NCBI GenBank assembly: GCA_001302245.1
Contig: LGYU01000016.1
Coordinates: 124,001 to 188,000, forward strand
Length of the DNA stretch: 64,000 nucleotides
Direction of reading: 5' to 3'
Origin: Chitinophagaceae bacterium PMP191F
Lineage (GTDB): Bacteria > Bacteroidota > Bacteroidia > Chitinophagales > Chitinophagaceae
Part shown: positions 27,868 to 36,253 of the stretch, piece after piece
Numbering within the stretch: position 1 is the first letter of the stretch
Layout: every line of letters begins with the position of its first letter
Position numbers and translations under genes: made by a program
Notes under the pieces: generated by a model
What the model was told of the DNA's origin: nothing
The model's database searches: none
The model's input: the letters and a program-made list of their open reading frames with translations, nothing else

Positions 27868-28287
27868 CTACTGTTTTTTTAAATAATTGTCGTAATTATC
27901 CTTGTTCTCAAAGTAGGATACTTCGCCGTTGTTTCCCGTTACGGCAATCACCGCTACAGCTTTGTCCACTTGCTTGTGGGAGTACGGGTCCGTTGCCACC
28001 CGAACGCTGGCATCTTTTGGAATACGCTCTTTGCACATATCACAGCAGCCATAGTATGTTTTACCTTGAAATTTTACGTCAAATTGCTTTTTACCCATAT
28101 AGGCATCGTTGACCATGCAGACTTCATCTGAGGGGACCAATTCGCCTTTTTGGATATGATGTTCGTGGCCTGTTGCAACTGCCTCCGGGTGATGGTGTGT
28201 TGCTTCCTCCTTATTGGACCCTGCCTGCCCGCAAGCGGTGCATAGCAGGGTTAACAGGGAAAGCAAGCCGATTAATACTTTGCTCAT
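27868..28287 (-). CDS. Copper-island lipoprotein with TRASH/YHS-like metal site
   Basis: A 139-aa lipoprotein (lipobox LCTAC near residue 19). A His-rich patch (residues about 30-47, including HHHPEA and HEHH) precedes a TRASH-like domain with Cys in 'EVCMVNDAYMG' and 'YYGCCDMCKERIP'. Cys plus His/Met groups suit Cu(I) or a similar soft metal. It lies between the DUF305 membrane protein and the haem protein in the same operon, facing the periplasm. A role in handing copper to the oxidase or sensing it is inference. Confidence 0.78.
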   Translation of the reverse strand: MSKVLIGLLSLLTLLCTACGQAGSNKEEATHHHPEAVATGHEHHIQKGELVPSDEVCMVNDAYMGKKQFDVKFQGKTYYGCCDMCKERIPKDASVRVATDPYSHKQVDKAVAVIAVTGNNGEVSYFENKDNYDNYLKKQ

Positions 28288-28319
28288 GTTGAAATTATTT
28301 TTTGAATTTTATCATCGTC

Positions 28320-28844
28320 CTATTTATCATTTTCAAACTCTTTTAGTTTGCGCTTCATCAGTTCAATTTCTTCTGCCTGAGTTTTAAGTATGTTTTTTTG
28401 CAACTGTATCAGTTCCGGGTCGGTCAGGTGTGCCTTTTCAGACATCAATATGGCTGCTGCGTGATGGGGTATCATACCCTTTGCAAACTGCTTATCGCCG
28501 ACATTGATTTGTTCCCTGATACCAAACCATGAAAAAATGCCAACGGCGACTGAAATTATTGCTATCAACCAGTTCATCTTTCTGTTGGGGTACATCATTT
28601 TCATGATCAATAATTCAATAAGCAACATTGCCGAGGTCATCAGCAAGGTCATATACAAATTGTTGATATTGAGTAGAAGGTTCTGCCACCCGTCTATCAT
28701 GGCGTACATAATAAAATACATAACTCCGAACATTGCGACAGCCATCACCGCAAAGCGTTTGTACATGCCAGAAGCATGTTTTGAATTGTGCACACCATGC
28801 GCTGAAGCATGGTGTGCATTGTGACTGTTTTCCATATTTTCCAT
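28320..28844 (-). CDS. DUF305 membrane protein with His-rich N-terminus
   Basis: A 174-aa protein: His/Met-rich N-terminus (MENMENSHNAHHASAHG...), three membrane segments at about 27-48, 55-78 and 87-106, then a helical DUF305-type domain with the conserved 'AKGMIPHHAAAILMSEKAH' block near residue 120-140. DUF305 proteins often accompany copper genes and the paired His with Met residues suit copper binding. A second DUF305 gene lies at 35444-36052 as a lipoprotein; the two differ in topology. Confidence 0.83.
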   Translation of the reverse strand: MENMENSHNAHHASAHGVHNSKHASGMYKRFAVMAVAMFGVMYFIMYAMIDGWQNLLLNINNLYMTLLMTSAMLLIELLIMKMMYPNRKMNWLIAIISVAVGIFSWFGIREQINVGDKQFAKGMIPHHAAAILMSEKAHLTDPELIQLQKNILKTQAEEIELMKRKLKEFENDK

Positions 28845-28855
28845 ATAACTGATTT

Positions 28856-29512
28856 TTATTTGCTGTTAATTGTTTGCTGCACCTTACCGCAGGTCAGCAT
28901 TTTCGAGCCATAATAAGGGTTTTTGATTTCCTTGTTTTCACTGAACCAAACCGCTCCCTTATTGTCGTTGAACATCGGGCAATGATCTTGATACAATGTT
29001 TGTGATGTACCAAACAAATCAATCAGGTCTTTCAAATCTTCGCTAAGCGAGGATAAATGTTCGCGTTGATGGTGGATGTTACCAACATTTGCCCCGATAT
29101 GCTCTGCATGTTCTTTAGCATCATCCGCTATGTCCATGTATTTTTTGTGCTTATCGGCAGGAATGGCTTTCATGTCTACCTGGTTCAAAGCAGCTAAGAG
29201 TTTTTTACCGGCTCCGGCAGCAGCTTTGTCATCGTCTGAAACAAGAGCATTCTTTAATGACAGGTAGCCGGTAATGATGGGCGCAATGGAAAATCCTTTG
29301 GCTGCGGCATTTACTGATTCGCCTGGCTGTTTACCGTTTGATGTATCGATAGCGGCAGGGGCGGTTAAGGTATCATTTGATTGGGAAGTCGCCTGCCCGC
29401 CCGAAACCGCGGTGGTATCCGTTCCAGATTGGTTTTTGTTTGAAGACTCAGTACAGGATACTGCTACAAATGTTATGATAACTGCGAAGATTGATAATGC
29501 GAAATTTTTCAT
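28856..29512 (-). CDS. DUF3347 lipoprotein, copper-island type
   Basis: A 218-aa lipoprotein (lipobox VSC at residue about 20), a Ser/Thr-rich linker (about 25-65), and a helical DUF3347 domain. The conserved C-terminal block has 'YQDHCPMFNDNKGAVW' and 'NPYYGSKMLTCGKVQ', giving two Cys, a His and Mets for metal binding. It is a paralogue of the C-terminal part of the gene at 33160-34065. It would act in the periplasm; family members sit next to CusB-type adaptors and copper ATPases. Confidence 0.85.
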   Translation of the reverse strand: MKNFALSIFAVIITFVAVSCTESSNKNQSGTDTTAVSGGQATSQSNDTLTAPAAIDTSNGKQPGESVNAAAKGFSIAPIITGYLSLKNALVSDDDKAAAGAGKKLLAALNQVDMKAIPADKHKKYMDIADDAKEHAEHIGANVGNIHHQREHLSSLSEDLKDLIDLFGTSQTLYQDHCPMFNDNKGAVWFSENKEIKNPYYGSKMLTCGKVQQTINSK

Positions 29513-29601
29513 TTTATTAATTTTTAAATTGAATAAGTATTTTAAGTTAGGGTTACCACCGTACCATGCAGTACCGGCAACCGGTAAGAGTTATTGTTAG
29601 C

Positions 29602-29625
29602 GGTATAGATGATAGCATCTATGCC
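29602..29625. repeat. Intercistronic hairpin (10-bp stem, 4-nt loop)
   Basis: GGTATAGATG (29602-29611) pairs with CATCTATGCC (29616-29625), with one G-T wobble, around the loop ATAG. It sits 9 nt after the propeller gene stop in a 122-nt gap inside the operon. There is no T-tract, so processing or stabilisation of the mRNA is more likely than termination. Confidence 0.6.
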
Positions 29626-29634
29626 ACCTTTCTT

Positions 29635-30693
29635 TTACATTTTTATCACGAGGCCATTGGGCTTTTTACCAACGTTGAGCGTCTTTGTTACGGCATGTGA
29701 TGATACGTTGATTACTGAAACCGTATTGCTTTCCTGGTTGGTGACATAAGCGGTATTCCCGTCCTGTGTGAATACAATGGCGTGCGACCCTGCACCGGTA
29801 TTAAATACACCCGCGTGCATCCACATACTCATGGCATTGTCCCAAGTCCAGCAATGAACTTTCCCATTCATAGGGTCAGTTACCCATAGTTCATTTTTTG
29901 ACGCGTTATGGGCGGCAAATCCGGGCATAAAACCTAAACTAACAGTTTCGCTTACCGTATTGGTAGCTACATCAATTACGGAAATGGTCTGTGAAGCTTC
30001 ATTGTCCACATACATTTTACCGTTACCGGCAGGCCAGGCTCCGACAGGATCGTCGCCTACGGTCAGGGTAGCTACCACAGTTTTTGCAGAAGGACTGATC
30101 ACTGAAACTGTACCACTGCCACCATTGCACACGTAGGCTTTTGTGCCATCCGTGCTAAAGGTTACTTCCGCCGGATCTTCACCTACGGAGATTGTATTTT
30201 TGACAGCATAGGTGGTGGCATCGTAAACCAACACCTTTCCATCCATCGCCATTTGCGTTGTCCATATTTCTGTACCGTCCGGTGAATAAACGGCATTGTG
30301 GTTCATTGCCGGTGTTTCGATATCCTTTAAAATGGTTCCTTTCTTTGCATCCAGAATCAGGATACGCCCTTTCATACCTGCCATGCCACCAGTATGACCT
30401 GCACTCAAATCCATACCCGGCACGCCGATGCTTAAATGATCTTGATGGCTATAAATGTGATGCGGCCACATAATCATATTACCACTGGAGTTCATGATGT
30501 CAAAGGTTTCGCTCACGGTATTATCGCTTAGCTTGATAATTGAAACGGTGGCGCTTTCACCATTGACCACGTATGCTGCGGGGTAATCAATATTTTTGTC
30601 CATTGGCATGTCTCCCTTATCATCTTTGTTACAAGAGGACAAGGTGGTAAAGGAACCGGCAGCGATTACTACAAAAAATGCTATGTTTTTCAT
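29635..30693 (-). CDS. YVTN-type beta-propeller lipoprotein
   Basis: A 352-aa exported protein with a lipobox-like TLSSC near residue 20. It contains about seven blades of the YVTN/WD-like surface propeller, each with a pattern such as 'GTVSVISPSAKTVVATLTVG', 'TISVIDVATNTVSETVSLG' and 'NTVSVINVSSHAVTKTLNVG'. A His/Met-rich piece (about 85-115, 'MDLSAGHTGGMAGMKG') may bind metal. Its stop overlaps the copB-type ATPase end region: its ATG overlaps the copB stop by 4 nt, so it is co-translated. Function in copper loci is unclear; propellers of this type often bind partner proteins or metals. Confidence 0.8.
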   Translation of the reverse strand: MKNIAFFVVIAAGSFTTLSSCNKDDKGDMPMDKNIDYPAAYVVNGESATVSIIKLSDNTVSETFDIMNSSGNMIMWPHHIYSHQDHLSIGVPGMDLSAGHTGGMAGMKGRILILDAKKGTILKDIETPAMNHNAVYSPDGTEIWTTQMAMDGKVLVYDATTYAVKNTISVGEDPAEVTFSTDGTKAYVCNGGSGTVSVISPSAKTVVATLTVGDDPVGAWPAGNGKMYVDNEASQTISVIDVATNTVSETVSLGFMPGFAAHNASKNELWVTDPMNGKVHCWTWDNAMSMWMHAGVFNTGAGSHAIVFTQDGNTAYVTNQESNTVSVINVSSHAVTKTLNVGKKPNGLVIKM

Positions 30694-32822
30694 TTTAGAT
30701 TTAATTTTTTGATTTTTAAGAAACTTGCGTTAATAGCCACTACAATGGTGCTTACGCTCATCAGCACAGCACCCATAGCGGGACTTAAAATAAATTTTGG
30801 ATAGAGGACACCTGCTGCAAGTGGAATTGCCACGACGTTGTAACCCACCGCCCATATCAGGTTCTGCACCATTTTTTTGTAGGTGAGTTTACCGAAGTCA
30901 ATCAGCTTAACTACATCCCTGGGATCACTGTCCACCAATATGATGTCCGCTGTTTCGGCAGCCACATCCGTACCGGAACCTACGGCAATACCCACGTCTG
31001 CCTGCGCCAGTGCAGGCGCATCATTGACACCATCACCTGTCATGGCAACCACTTCACCTTTATCCTGGAACTCTTTTACCTTTTCCTGCTTGTTATGGGG
31101 CAGCACATTTGCCAAATAACCGTCCATTCCTAATTTTCCGGCCACCGCAGCAGCGATCCTGTCATTGTCCCCGGTGAGCAAAAAGGACTTAATGCCCATT
31201 TTTTTGAGTTCATCAACTGCCTGTCCGGAACCCTCCCGGATGCTGTCTGCCAAAGTGATGATGCCGATTACCTGATTTTCGATGAGAACGAAGTTGACCG
31301 TTTCGGCTTCCTGGTTGATTTCTGCTGGAATTTCCGGTAAGGAAAGGTGGTTTTCTTTGAAATAATTTGGCCCCGCAGCTACTACATTTTTCCCTTTGAC
31401 AACACCTTTAACACCGATGCCCTGCATATAGCTGAAGTTTTCAGACTTCCATAAGGCAAGGCCCTTTTCTTTTAATATTGCCATGATGCCTTTTGCTATA
31501 TGGTGTTCCGAATTTTGCTGTACTGCGGCAGCATACTGGATCACTTCATCAGCCTTATACTCGTCCGTTAACGGGATCACTTTTTCCACTGCATGGGAAC
31601 CTTTAGTGAGCGTTCCGGTTTTATCAAAAATGACGGTAGATAGCTTCCGGGTTGTTTCAAATGCCGTCCGGTTGCGAATGAGCAGACCATTGGTTGCCGA
31701 AAGTGTGGTGGAAATGGCGACCACCAACGGGATAGCCACACCCAATGCGTGCGGGCAGGCGGTTACCATGACCGTCACCATCCTTTCAAGGGCAAAGGCA
31801 GTATCACCACTGCTGGCAAACCAATAAACGAATGTGCCTATGCCAACGGCAATGGCAATAAAGGTGAGCCATTTGGCTACTTTGTCAGCAAGGTTCTGCG
31901 TATTGGACTTAGTGGCCTGCGCCTCCTGTACCAGGTTAATCACCCGGTTCAGGTAGCTGTCTTTTCCTACTGCTGTTACCTTTACCTTCAACGCACCGTC
32001 GCCATTGATAGATCCTGCGATCACCTTACTGTTCGTTTCCTTTTTTACGGGAACACTTTCCCCGGTAAGCATACTTTCGTTGATGTAAGAAACACCCTCC
32101 AGTACCAAGCCGTCCGCCGGAATTTTTTCCCCCGGCTTTATGATAACCGTTTCATTGCTTTGCAACTCTTCGAGCTTTATTTTTACGGCTTCTCCGTTTC
32201 GTTCAACGGTGACATCGTTTGGCAGTAAGGCCACCAGTGATTGTAATGCCCGGGAAGCAGCCATCTGGGAACGCATTTCCAGCCAATGCCCCAAAAGCAT
32301 GATGTCGATAAGGGTTGCCAGTTCCCAAAAGAAATCCATGCCCTGCAGGCCAAACACCACGGCCACCGAATAGATGTAGGCTACGGATATGGCGATGGCA
32401 ACAAGTGTCATCATCCCTATGGCTTTTGCTTTCATCTCGCCCATCATTCCCTTCAGGAAGGGGAAGCCTCCATAGAGATAAATTGTTGTTCCGAGTGCCA
32501 GCAATACATATTTATCGCCGGTGAAAGCAAGGCTGAAACCCAACCATTGCTGTATCATATGTGATAACAGCAGGATAGGAACTGTAATGACCAGGCTTAC
32601 CCAAAAGCGTTTCAGGAAATCGCCGGTATGATGCCCTGCATGCTTATTAAAGCCCTCTTTTTCATGATCATGAGAAGAATGCTCAGCATGCCCATGTCCT
32701 GATGTATGCTTATGAGAAGCTGATGTACTGCCAACTGGCACCAATGTCATACCGCAGAGCGGGCATTTGCCCGGTTCGTCTTTTAGTACCTGCGGATGCA
32801 TCGGACAAGTGTATTTATTCAT
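30690..32822 (-). CDS. copB: P1B-type copper ATPase with CPH motif (CopB type)
   Basis: A 710-aa inner-membrane pump. The N-terminus has a heavy-metal-binding zinc-ribbon-like module (YTCPMHP at about residue 4, CPLCGM at about 20) and a His-rich stretch (about 35-70) instead of HMA domains. The sixth-helix motif is CPH (TACPHALG, near residue 357), the mark of P1B-3/CopB-type pumps, with DKTGTLTKG near 401, TGES near 272 and GDGVNDAPAL near 598. Such pumps export Cu(I) or Cu(II) to the periplasm. It lies between the small DUF-type gene and the propeller gene, which overlaps its stop. Confidence 0.93.
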   Translation of the reverse strand: MNKYTCPMHPQVLKDEPGKCPLCGMTLVPVGSTSASHKHTSGHGHAEHSSHDHEKEGFNKHAGHHTGDFLKRFWVSLVITVPILLLSHMIQQWLGFSLAFTGDKYVLLALGTTIYLYGGFPFLKGMMGEMKAKAIGMMTLVAIAISVAYIYSVAVVFGLQGMDFFWELATLIDIMLLGHWLEMRSQMAASRALQSLVALLPNDVTVERNGEAVKIKLEELQSNETVIIKPGEKIPADGLVLEGVSYINESMLTGESVPVKKETNSKVIAGSINGDGALKVKVTAVGKDSYLNRVINLVQEAQATKSNTQNLADKVAKWLTFIAIAVGIGTFVYWFASSGDTAFALERMVTVMVTACPHALGVAIPLVVAISTTLSATNGLLIRNRTAFETTRKLSTVIFDKTGTLTKGSHAVEKVIPLTDEYKADEVIQYAAAVQQNSEHHIAKGIMAILKEKGLALWKSENFSYMQGIGVKGVVKGKNVVAAGPNYFKENHLSLPEIPAEINQEAETVNFVLIENQVIGIITLADSIREGSGQAVDELKKMGIKSFLLTGDNDRIAAAVAGKLGMDGYLANVLPHNKQEKVKEFQDKGEVVAMTGDGVNDAPALAQADVGIAVGSGTDVAAETADIILVDSDPRDVVKLIDFGKLTYKKMVQNLIWAVGYNVVAIPLAAGVLYPKFILSPAMGAVLMSVSTIVVAINASFLKIKKLNLK

Positions 32823-32833
32823 AACAAGGGGTT

Positions 32834-33145
32834 TTAAAATTTATGTGCATTTAATTTTTTTGCCATCTCATGGGTCATCACACCGGCATAAGTACCATAG
32901 GCATCAACAAGTACCCCTTTGTTCTTACCGTCATTGGACGATATCGCGTACACGACTGCATTGTTATCAGGACTGCTGTCGAGGCTTTCAAACCTATGTG
33001 TTTCCGTTACCGTAAAATCCTTCGGTTTTAGCTTCAGGCTCCTTGATGCACAGTACAGGCAGTCCGGTAACAGACTAAAGTCCATACTGTACCCACGTTG
33101 TCTCAGTTCTTTGAGCGCCTGCACCATGTCATCGTACTGTACCAT
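32834..33145 (-). CDS. Small protein of the family often mislabelled PRPP synthetase
   Basis: A 103-aa protein with no signal peptide. Patterns 'LKELRQRGYSMDFSLLPDC', 'FTVTETHRFESLDS' and 'VVYAISSNDGKNKGVLVDAYG' match a family of short Bacteroidota proteins that databases often name phosphoribosylpyrophosphate synthetase, but it has no PRPP-binding loop and is far too short for that enzyme. It carries a CLYC pair at about residue 30. It sits between the DUF3347-HMA gene and the CPH ATPase, so metal homeostasis is the better guess. Confidence 0.7.
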   Translation of the reverse strand: MVQYDDMVQALKELRQRGYSMDFSLLPDCLYCASRSLKLKPKDFTVTETHRFESLDSSPDNNAVVYAISSNDGKNKGVLVDAYGTYAGVMTHEMAKKLNAHKF

Positions 33146-33159
33146 AGCGTTCAGATCTG

Positions 33160-34065
33160 TTATTTAATGGTTTCTATCGTACTGCCGCAGCTAAGCATTT
33201 GTGAGCCATAGAATGGATTTTTAATTACATTCTCCTTACTCAGCCAATTGGCTCCCTTGCCTCCATTATACATAGGGCAATGCTGGTAGTAAACGGGAAT
33301 GTCCTGCTTGGAGACTTTCGCCAGTTCGTAGATATTACCTGAAAGTGCTGCGAAGCCATTTCTTTGTTTGGCTACATCTTTTGATGTTGAAATACTCGTT
33401 GCATTGGCCGCTAAGTCTTTCATTACTTTCATCCAGGCAGTATGTTCCTGTGCCGACAGCTTATTCATATCTACTGCTTTGATGGCTGCTGCCAATTCAG
33501 TGGCTTTGGCGGACGCGGTGGCAGCGTCGGTCTTTACCAGGGCATCTTTCACTGAAAAGTAGCTGTCAAATACCGGTTTTAGCGGTGACTGATCCTGGGG
33601 GTCCGTCGTTTTAGCTGAGGCATCCATTTTACTGTGATCATGATTGCCGTGCTCTGTTTTCATGCCGGTCATATCCATACCCGCCATATCCTTACCCGCC
33701 TCTTTATTTTTGGCAACCGTCTTCAAGGGTCTATCGTACTGGCAGCAGCCAGCCAGTTTTGCATATACGTCATCGGGAGCGCGGAACTTCTCATTGTCAT
33801 ACCCGGCTAAAGCAATACGCTTCAGGATTTCATCCTGGTTTGTTCTGTCGCTGTCGTAAGTGAGTGTAGCCACTTTGGTGTCTTTATTCCAGTCCACGCT
33901 GGCTACCTTCTTTACATTACCTGCTTTTTCGATGGTGGTTTTACACATTTCACAATTACCGTAGATCTTCACGGTTTCCGTTTTCGCATTCTTTATCTGT
34001 GCAAAACCGTTAATTGATGATAGTAATACAGCGATTACCATCACCATTTTCGATAATGATTTCAT
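33160..34065 (-). CDS. Secreted HMA plus DUF3347 protein
   Basis: A 301-aa exported protein (signal ends near GFAQ, residue 23). Residues about 28-95 form a heavy-metal-associated domain with CEMC at 38-41, followed by an unusual YxxxxxxCCQY piece (near 105). A His/Met-rich linker (about 125-150: MAGMDMTGM, HGNHDHSKM) leads to a DUF3347 domain (about 165-300) ending 'YQHCPMYNGGKGANW' and 'NPFYGSQMLSCGS'. Three metal-binding units in one chain suit a periplasmic copper chaperone or buffer. It starts the operon running down to 24415 or 22207. The upstream 138 nt are rich in hairpins. Confidence 0.83.
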   Translation of the reverse strand: MKSLSKMVMVIAVLLSSINGFAQIKNAKTETVKIYGNCEMCKTTIEKAGNVKKVASVDWNKDTKVATLTYDSDRTNQDEILKRIALAGYDNEKFRAPDDVYAKLAGCCQYDRPLKTVAKNKEAGKDMAGMDMTGMKTEHGNHDHSKMDASAKTTDPQDQSPLKPVFDSYFSVKDALVKTDAATASAKATELAAAIKAVDMNKLSAQEHTAWMKVMKDLAANATSISTSKDVAKQRNGFAALSGNIYELAKVSKQDIPVYYQHCPMYNGGKGANWLSKENVIKNPFYGSQMLSCGSTIETIK

Positions 34066-34085
34066 AATAATTACTTTTTTAGAAA

Positions 34086-34202
34086 CGGGGTATTAGCAAC
34101 CCCTTTCCTGGTTAAAGTTTTGAATAAATGATACAAATAGGGGAAGTTCAAAAGCGGAGAGTTGCTTTTGAAAGGGCACACCTATGGCTATCAGGCCATA
34201 GG
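34086..34202. repeat. Cluster of three hairpins upstream of the HMA-DUF3347 gene
   Basis: Between the Cys-rich gene stop (34204) and the HMA-DUF3347 start (34065) lie three inverted repeats: GGGGT/ACCCC near 34086-34104, a perfect 9-bp TTCAAAAGC (34147-34155) with GCTTTTGAA (34164-34172), and an 8-bp CCTATGGC (34181-34188) with GCCATAGG (34195-34202), the last abutting the Cys-rich stop codon. They may serve as terminator for the upstream gene and leader for the downstream operon. No long T-tract is seen. Confidence 0.5.
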
Positions 34203-34203
34203 T

Positions 34204-34593
34204 TTAGCTTATTTTAGGCGGTAGCCAAATGGAGTAATAGCCCGAAGAATAACAGGCTTCTTTGAAACCGAATTTTTGCTTTTTAGCTGCTGCAAAAGGA
34301 TATTTTGCTTTTAAGTCGATGGGGGTTGGTATGCTTAAAGAAGTTACAGAAGCGCCGCACCTGCAAGAGTTATGTTTACAATTGCCCCCGCAGCCTTTGC
34401 CATGCTTGCACTTTTCACAGGATTTATCTTTACAACCTGCCTGGTGTTCTGCTTTGATGGACTTTTTCTTGGAACACGCAGCTTTCTCGGCCGTTGTTGC
34501 ATTTTTTGGACAGGCATAACTTAGGTTGGGCATCAGAAAGAAACCCAAACACAACAGTGTTAAAATGCCTATATGTATCCTCAAATTTTTCAA
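34204..34593 (-). CDS. Cys/Lys-rich secreted copper-island protein
   Basis: About 129 aa with a hydrophobic signal (GILTLLCLGFFL) followed by a Cys-rich stretch 'CKDKSCEKCKHGKGCGGNC' and a C-terminus 'YYSIWLPPKIS' seen in small proteins beside Bacteroidota copper operons. About a dozen Cys suit metal binding. Start choice is unclear: the frame is open to a TTG at 34659, but a consensus -7 box TAACTTTG at 34606-34599 lies inside that part, so translation probably begins at TTG 34593 or GTG 34599, almost leaderless. Function is likely periplasmic metal binding. Confidence 0.62.
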   Translation of the reverse strand: MKNLRIHIGILTLLCLGFFLMPNLSYACPKNATTAEKAACSKKKSIKAEHQAGCKDKSCEKCKHGKGCGGNCKHNSCRCGASVTSLSIPTPIDLKAKYPFAAAKKQKFGFKEACYSSGYYSIWLPPKIS

Positions 34594-34598
34594 CGCCA

Positions 34599-34606
34599 CA
34601 AAGTTA
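34599..34606 (-). promoter_or_regulatory. Bacteroidota-type -7 promoter box
   Basis: The minus strand reads TAACTTTG, a full match to TAnnTTTG. It precedes the Cys-rich gene by a few bases and implies a very short or absent leader. The -33 element is not obvious. Confidence 0.5.
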
Positions 34607-34700
34607 CAAAGAAGATTCGTTTTTTTAATCGTTTTACATCTTTTTGTTATATAAACCAAAAAAAATTACTTACCCTGCTGCCTGTCTTTCTTTAATACGG

Positions 34701-34761
34701 AAAAAATGCCCTTACCTGAAAACCTAATATATTGAAAGTCATTGGTAAAATGGGCATTTTT
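34701..34761 (-). terminator. Stem-loop terminator after the HMA chaperone gene
   Basis: On the minus strand AAAAATGCCC (34761-34752) pairs with GGGCATTTTT (34711-34702), extended by a further GGTAA/TTACC pairing after a 3-nt bulge, and is followed by T residues. It lies 14 nt after the stop at 34775. Confidence 0.6.
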
Positions 34762-34774
34762 CACCTTTTTATGC

Positions 34775-34996
34775 TTAGGCATTCAACGGCTCTATTGTGA
34801 AGCCTGCCTTTTGTACTGTCGATATCACTTCCTGCTCTGTAATGCCCTCTGACTTCACAGTAAGTACTTTGTCCTTATTGGCTGTGTCCACTTCCCAATG
34901 GCAAATGCCCTCTGCATTATCCAAATGCGGCTTTACTGATGCGATACAACCGCCACAATTAATGTTTGTCTTGAATTGAAATTCTTTATTTTCCAT
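34775..34996 (-). CDS. HMA copper chaperone (CopZ-like)
   Basis: A 73-aa cytoplasmic protein made of a single HMA domain with the metal site CGGC (residues 14-17, NINCGGCIASV) and the expected beta-alpha-beta-beta-alpha-beta length. The usual Met/Thr before the first Cys is replaced by Asn-Ile-Asn. It should carry Cu(I) to the CopA ATPase. It has its own promoter block (35027-35090), which closely resembles that of copA, and its own terminator, so it is a one-gene transcript co-regulated with copA. Confidence 0.88.
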   Translation of the reverse strand: MENKEFQFKTNINCGGCIASVKPHLDNAEGICHWEVDTANKDKVLTVKSEGITEQEVISTVQKAGFTIEPLNA

Positions 34997-35026
34997 TGCT
35001 TAAAAATTTTTACAGTTATCTGATAC

Positions 35027-35090
35027 TGCAAATTTCCATAAAATGCTGCATGGCTGTATTACGTAATTTCGGGTTTAATTTATAAGATTT
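35027..35090 (-). promoter_or_regulatory. Copper promoter block A, shared with copA
   Basis: A 64-nt block upstream of the HMA gene that matches the block at 38697-38760 in 44 of 64 positions without gaps, by my count. Anchors are TGCAAATTT at the gene-proximal end, ATTACGTAAT (a perfect 10-bp palindrome, 35058-35067), and TTTATAANATTT at the far end. Read on the minus strand, AAATTTGCA fits a -7 box about 30 nt before the ATG, with the palindrome near -33, where a regulator would sit. Confidence 0.6.
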
Positions 35091-35443
35091 ACGGATTTCT
35101 TTTCCCCTCTCAACCGCAAGCTATAGCGTTCTATTTCCGATCCTGCATTCTTTTGGTTAAGCAGGAGGCTGCTTACGCGGTTAACGGATATATTCCGTTA
35201 CCGGAAAGCTGATTACATTGTAAAGAAATACCTAAAGCAGGGCTTGCTTTTGTCTGACAACCTTATGGCTTACGGGATCTCGGCAAGGTCAGAAGAAATG
35301 AAGGTATCTGCTAACATCCATTGCGATGTTAATGCCTTTGTTTTTTGAAGTACTTACATGCTGTCTAAATTCGGTGTTGTTATTATGCACCTTGATAAAG
35401 TTTCCTTTTTAGTGACAGCGCTTTTATCAATAATCAGTAGCCA
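35091..35443. other. Intergenic region with no supported gene
   Basis: About 350 nt between the promoter block of the HMA gene and the stop of the DUF305 lipoprotein. I see one moderately long open frame on the plus strand (about 35140-35350) without a plausible start or recognisable product. Nothing else stands out beyond ordinary AT-rich spacing. Confidence 0.5.
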
Positions 35444-36052
35444 TCAACGTTTGTTTGATTTTATCCAATTGCTTAACTCTTGAATTTCTTTTGTCTGGTC
35501 GTCAATCATCATCTGTGCCATCGATTTCAATTGAGCGTTATTGCCAAACATAATGTAGGCTTCTGCGTCTTCAATCGCACTGTTGTGATGTAGAATCAAC
35601 AGCGTAGCATAGTCATTGTCCAGATCACCGGTTATAAGCTGAACATCTGCCATCTGATCCATTTTCTTCATGTGGGCCATGTGCTCGGCTGAATGGGCCG
35701 GTACAGCGTTATTTACTGACTGTGTGGTTAAGAAATCTTTCAATTCCTGTATTTCCAGGGTTTGAGCACTAATTACCTTTTGAGAAAACCGCTTTAAAGA
35801 GTCATTCTGTCCTTCCTGGCTTTGAACGGTACTCATGTTTATTGCTCCATCATGGTGCATAATCATCATTTTCGCGAAGTCGATCTCAGGATCGTCGGTC
35901 ATAGGCATAGCTTCCATCCGGCTCATCATGGCGTGCAAACTATCCATCATGCGGTTTTCGTCATGGCTTTGCAGGCGCAGTTCATCACTATTTTTGTTGC
36001 AGGCAGCAAGAATGAATATTATCAATGCGGCAATGGGCATAATTTTTTTCAT
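35444..36052 (-). CDS. DUF305 lipoprotein
   Basis: A 202-aa lipoprotein (lipobox LAAC near residue 18) with two DUF305-type repeats. Each has the metal-site pattern MMIMHHDGAINMS (about 67-79) and LLILHHNSAIEDAE (about 150-163): paired His within a helical frame plus Mets. The fold is ferritin-like in other family members. It would bind copper or act as a periplasmic buffer. A Met-rich N-terminal piece (MMDSLHAMMSRMEAMPM, about 35-51) adds to this. It stands alone between copA and the HMA gene; 201 nt separate it from copA. Confidence 0.85.
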   Translation of the reverse strand: MKKIMPIAALIIFILAACNKNSDELRLQSHDENRMMDSLHAMMSRMEAMPMTDDPEIDFAKMMIMHHDGAINMSTVQSQEGQNDSLKRFSQKVISAQTLEIQELKDFLTTQSVNNAVPAHSAEHMAHMKKMDQMADVQLITGDLDNDYATLLILHHNSAIEDAEAYIMFGNNAQLKSMAQMMIDDQTKEIQELSNWIKSNKR

Positions 36053-36253
36053 AACATAGATTTTAGTAAGGAGGGTAAAAACTGTGCCATTAGCCAGCTT
36101 GAGGCTCTATTTAGTTTAATTACGTGTCCTGCGTTGATAATGAGCAAACAAGCCCCTGCCTTTTTTAAAAGTTGGACCCAAATATCCCCAATGCCAGTAG
36201 ATTTATTTGCACATTGTATGTTTTTATGTACGGTTATATTACGCGTTTTATCC

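Noticed and set aside
35091-35443. Plus-strand frame of roughly 60 codons in the gap before the DUF305 lipoprotein
   Set aside because: No start codon at a sensible place and no family match; treated as intergenic.
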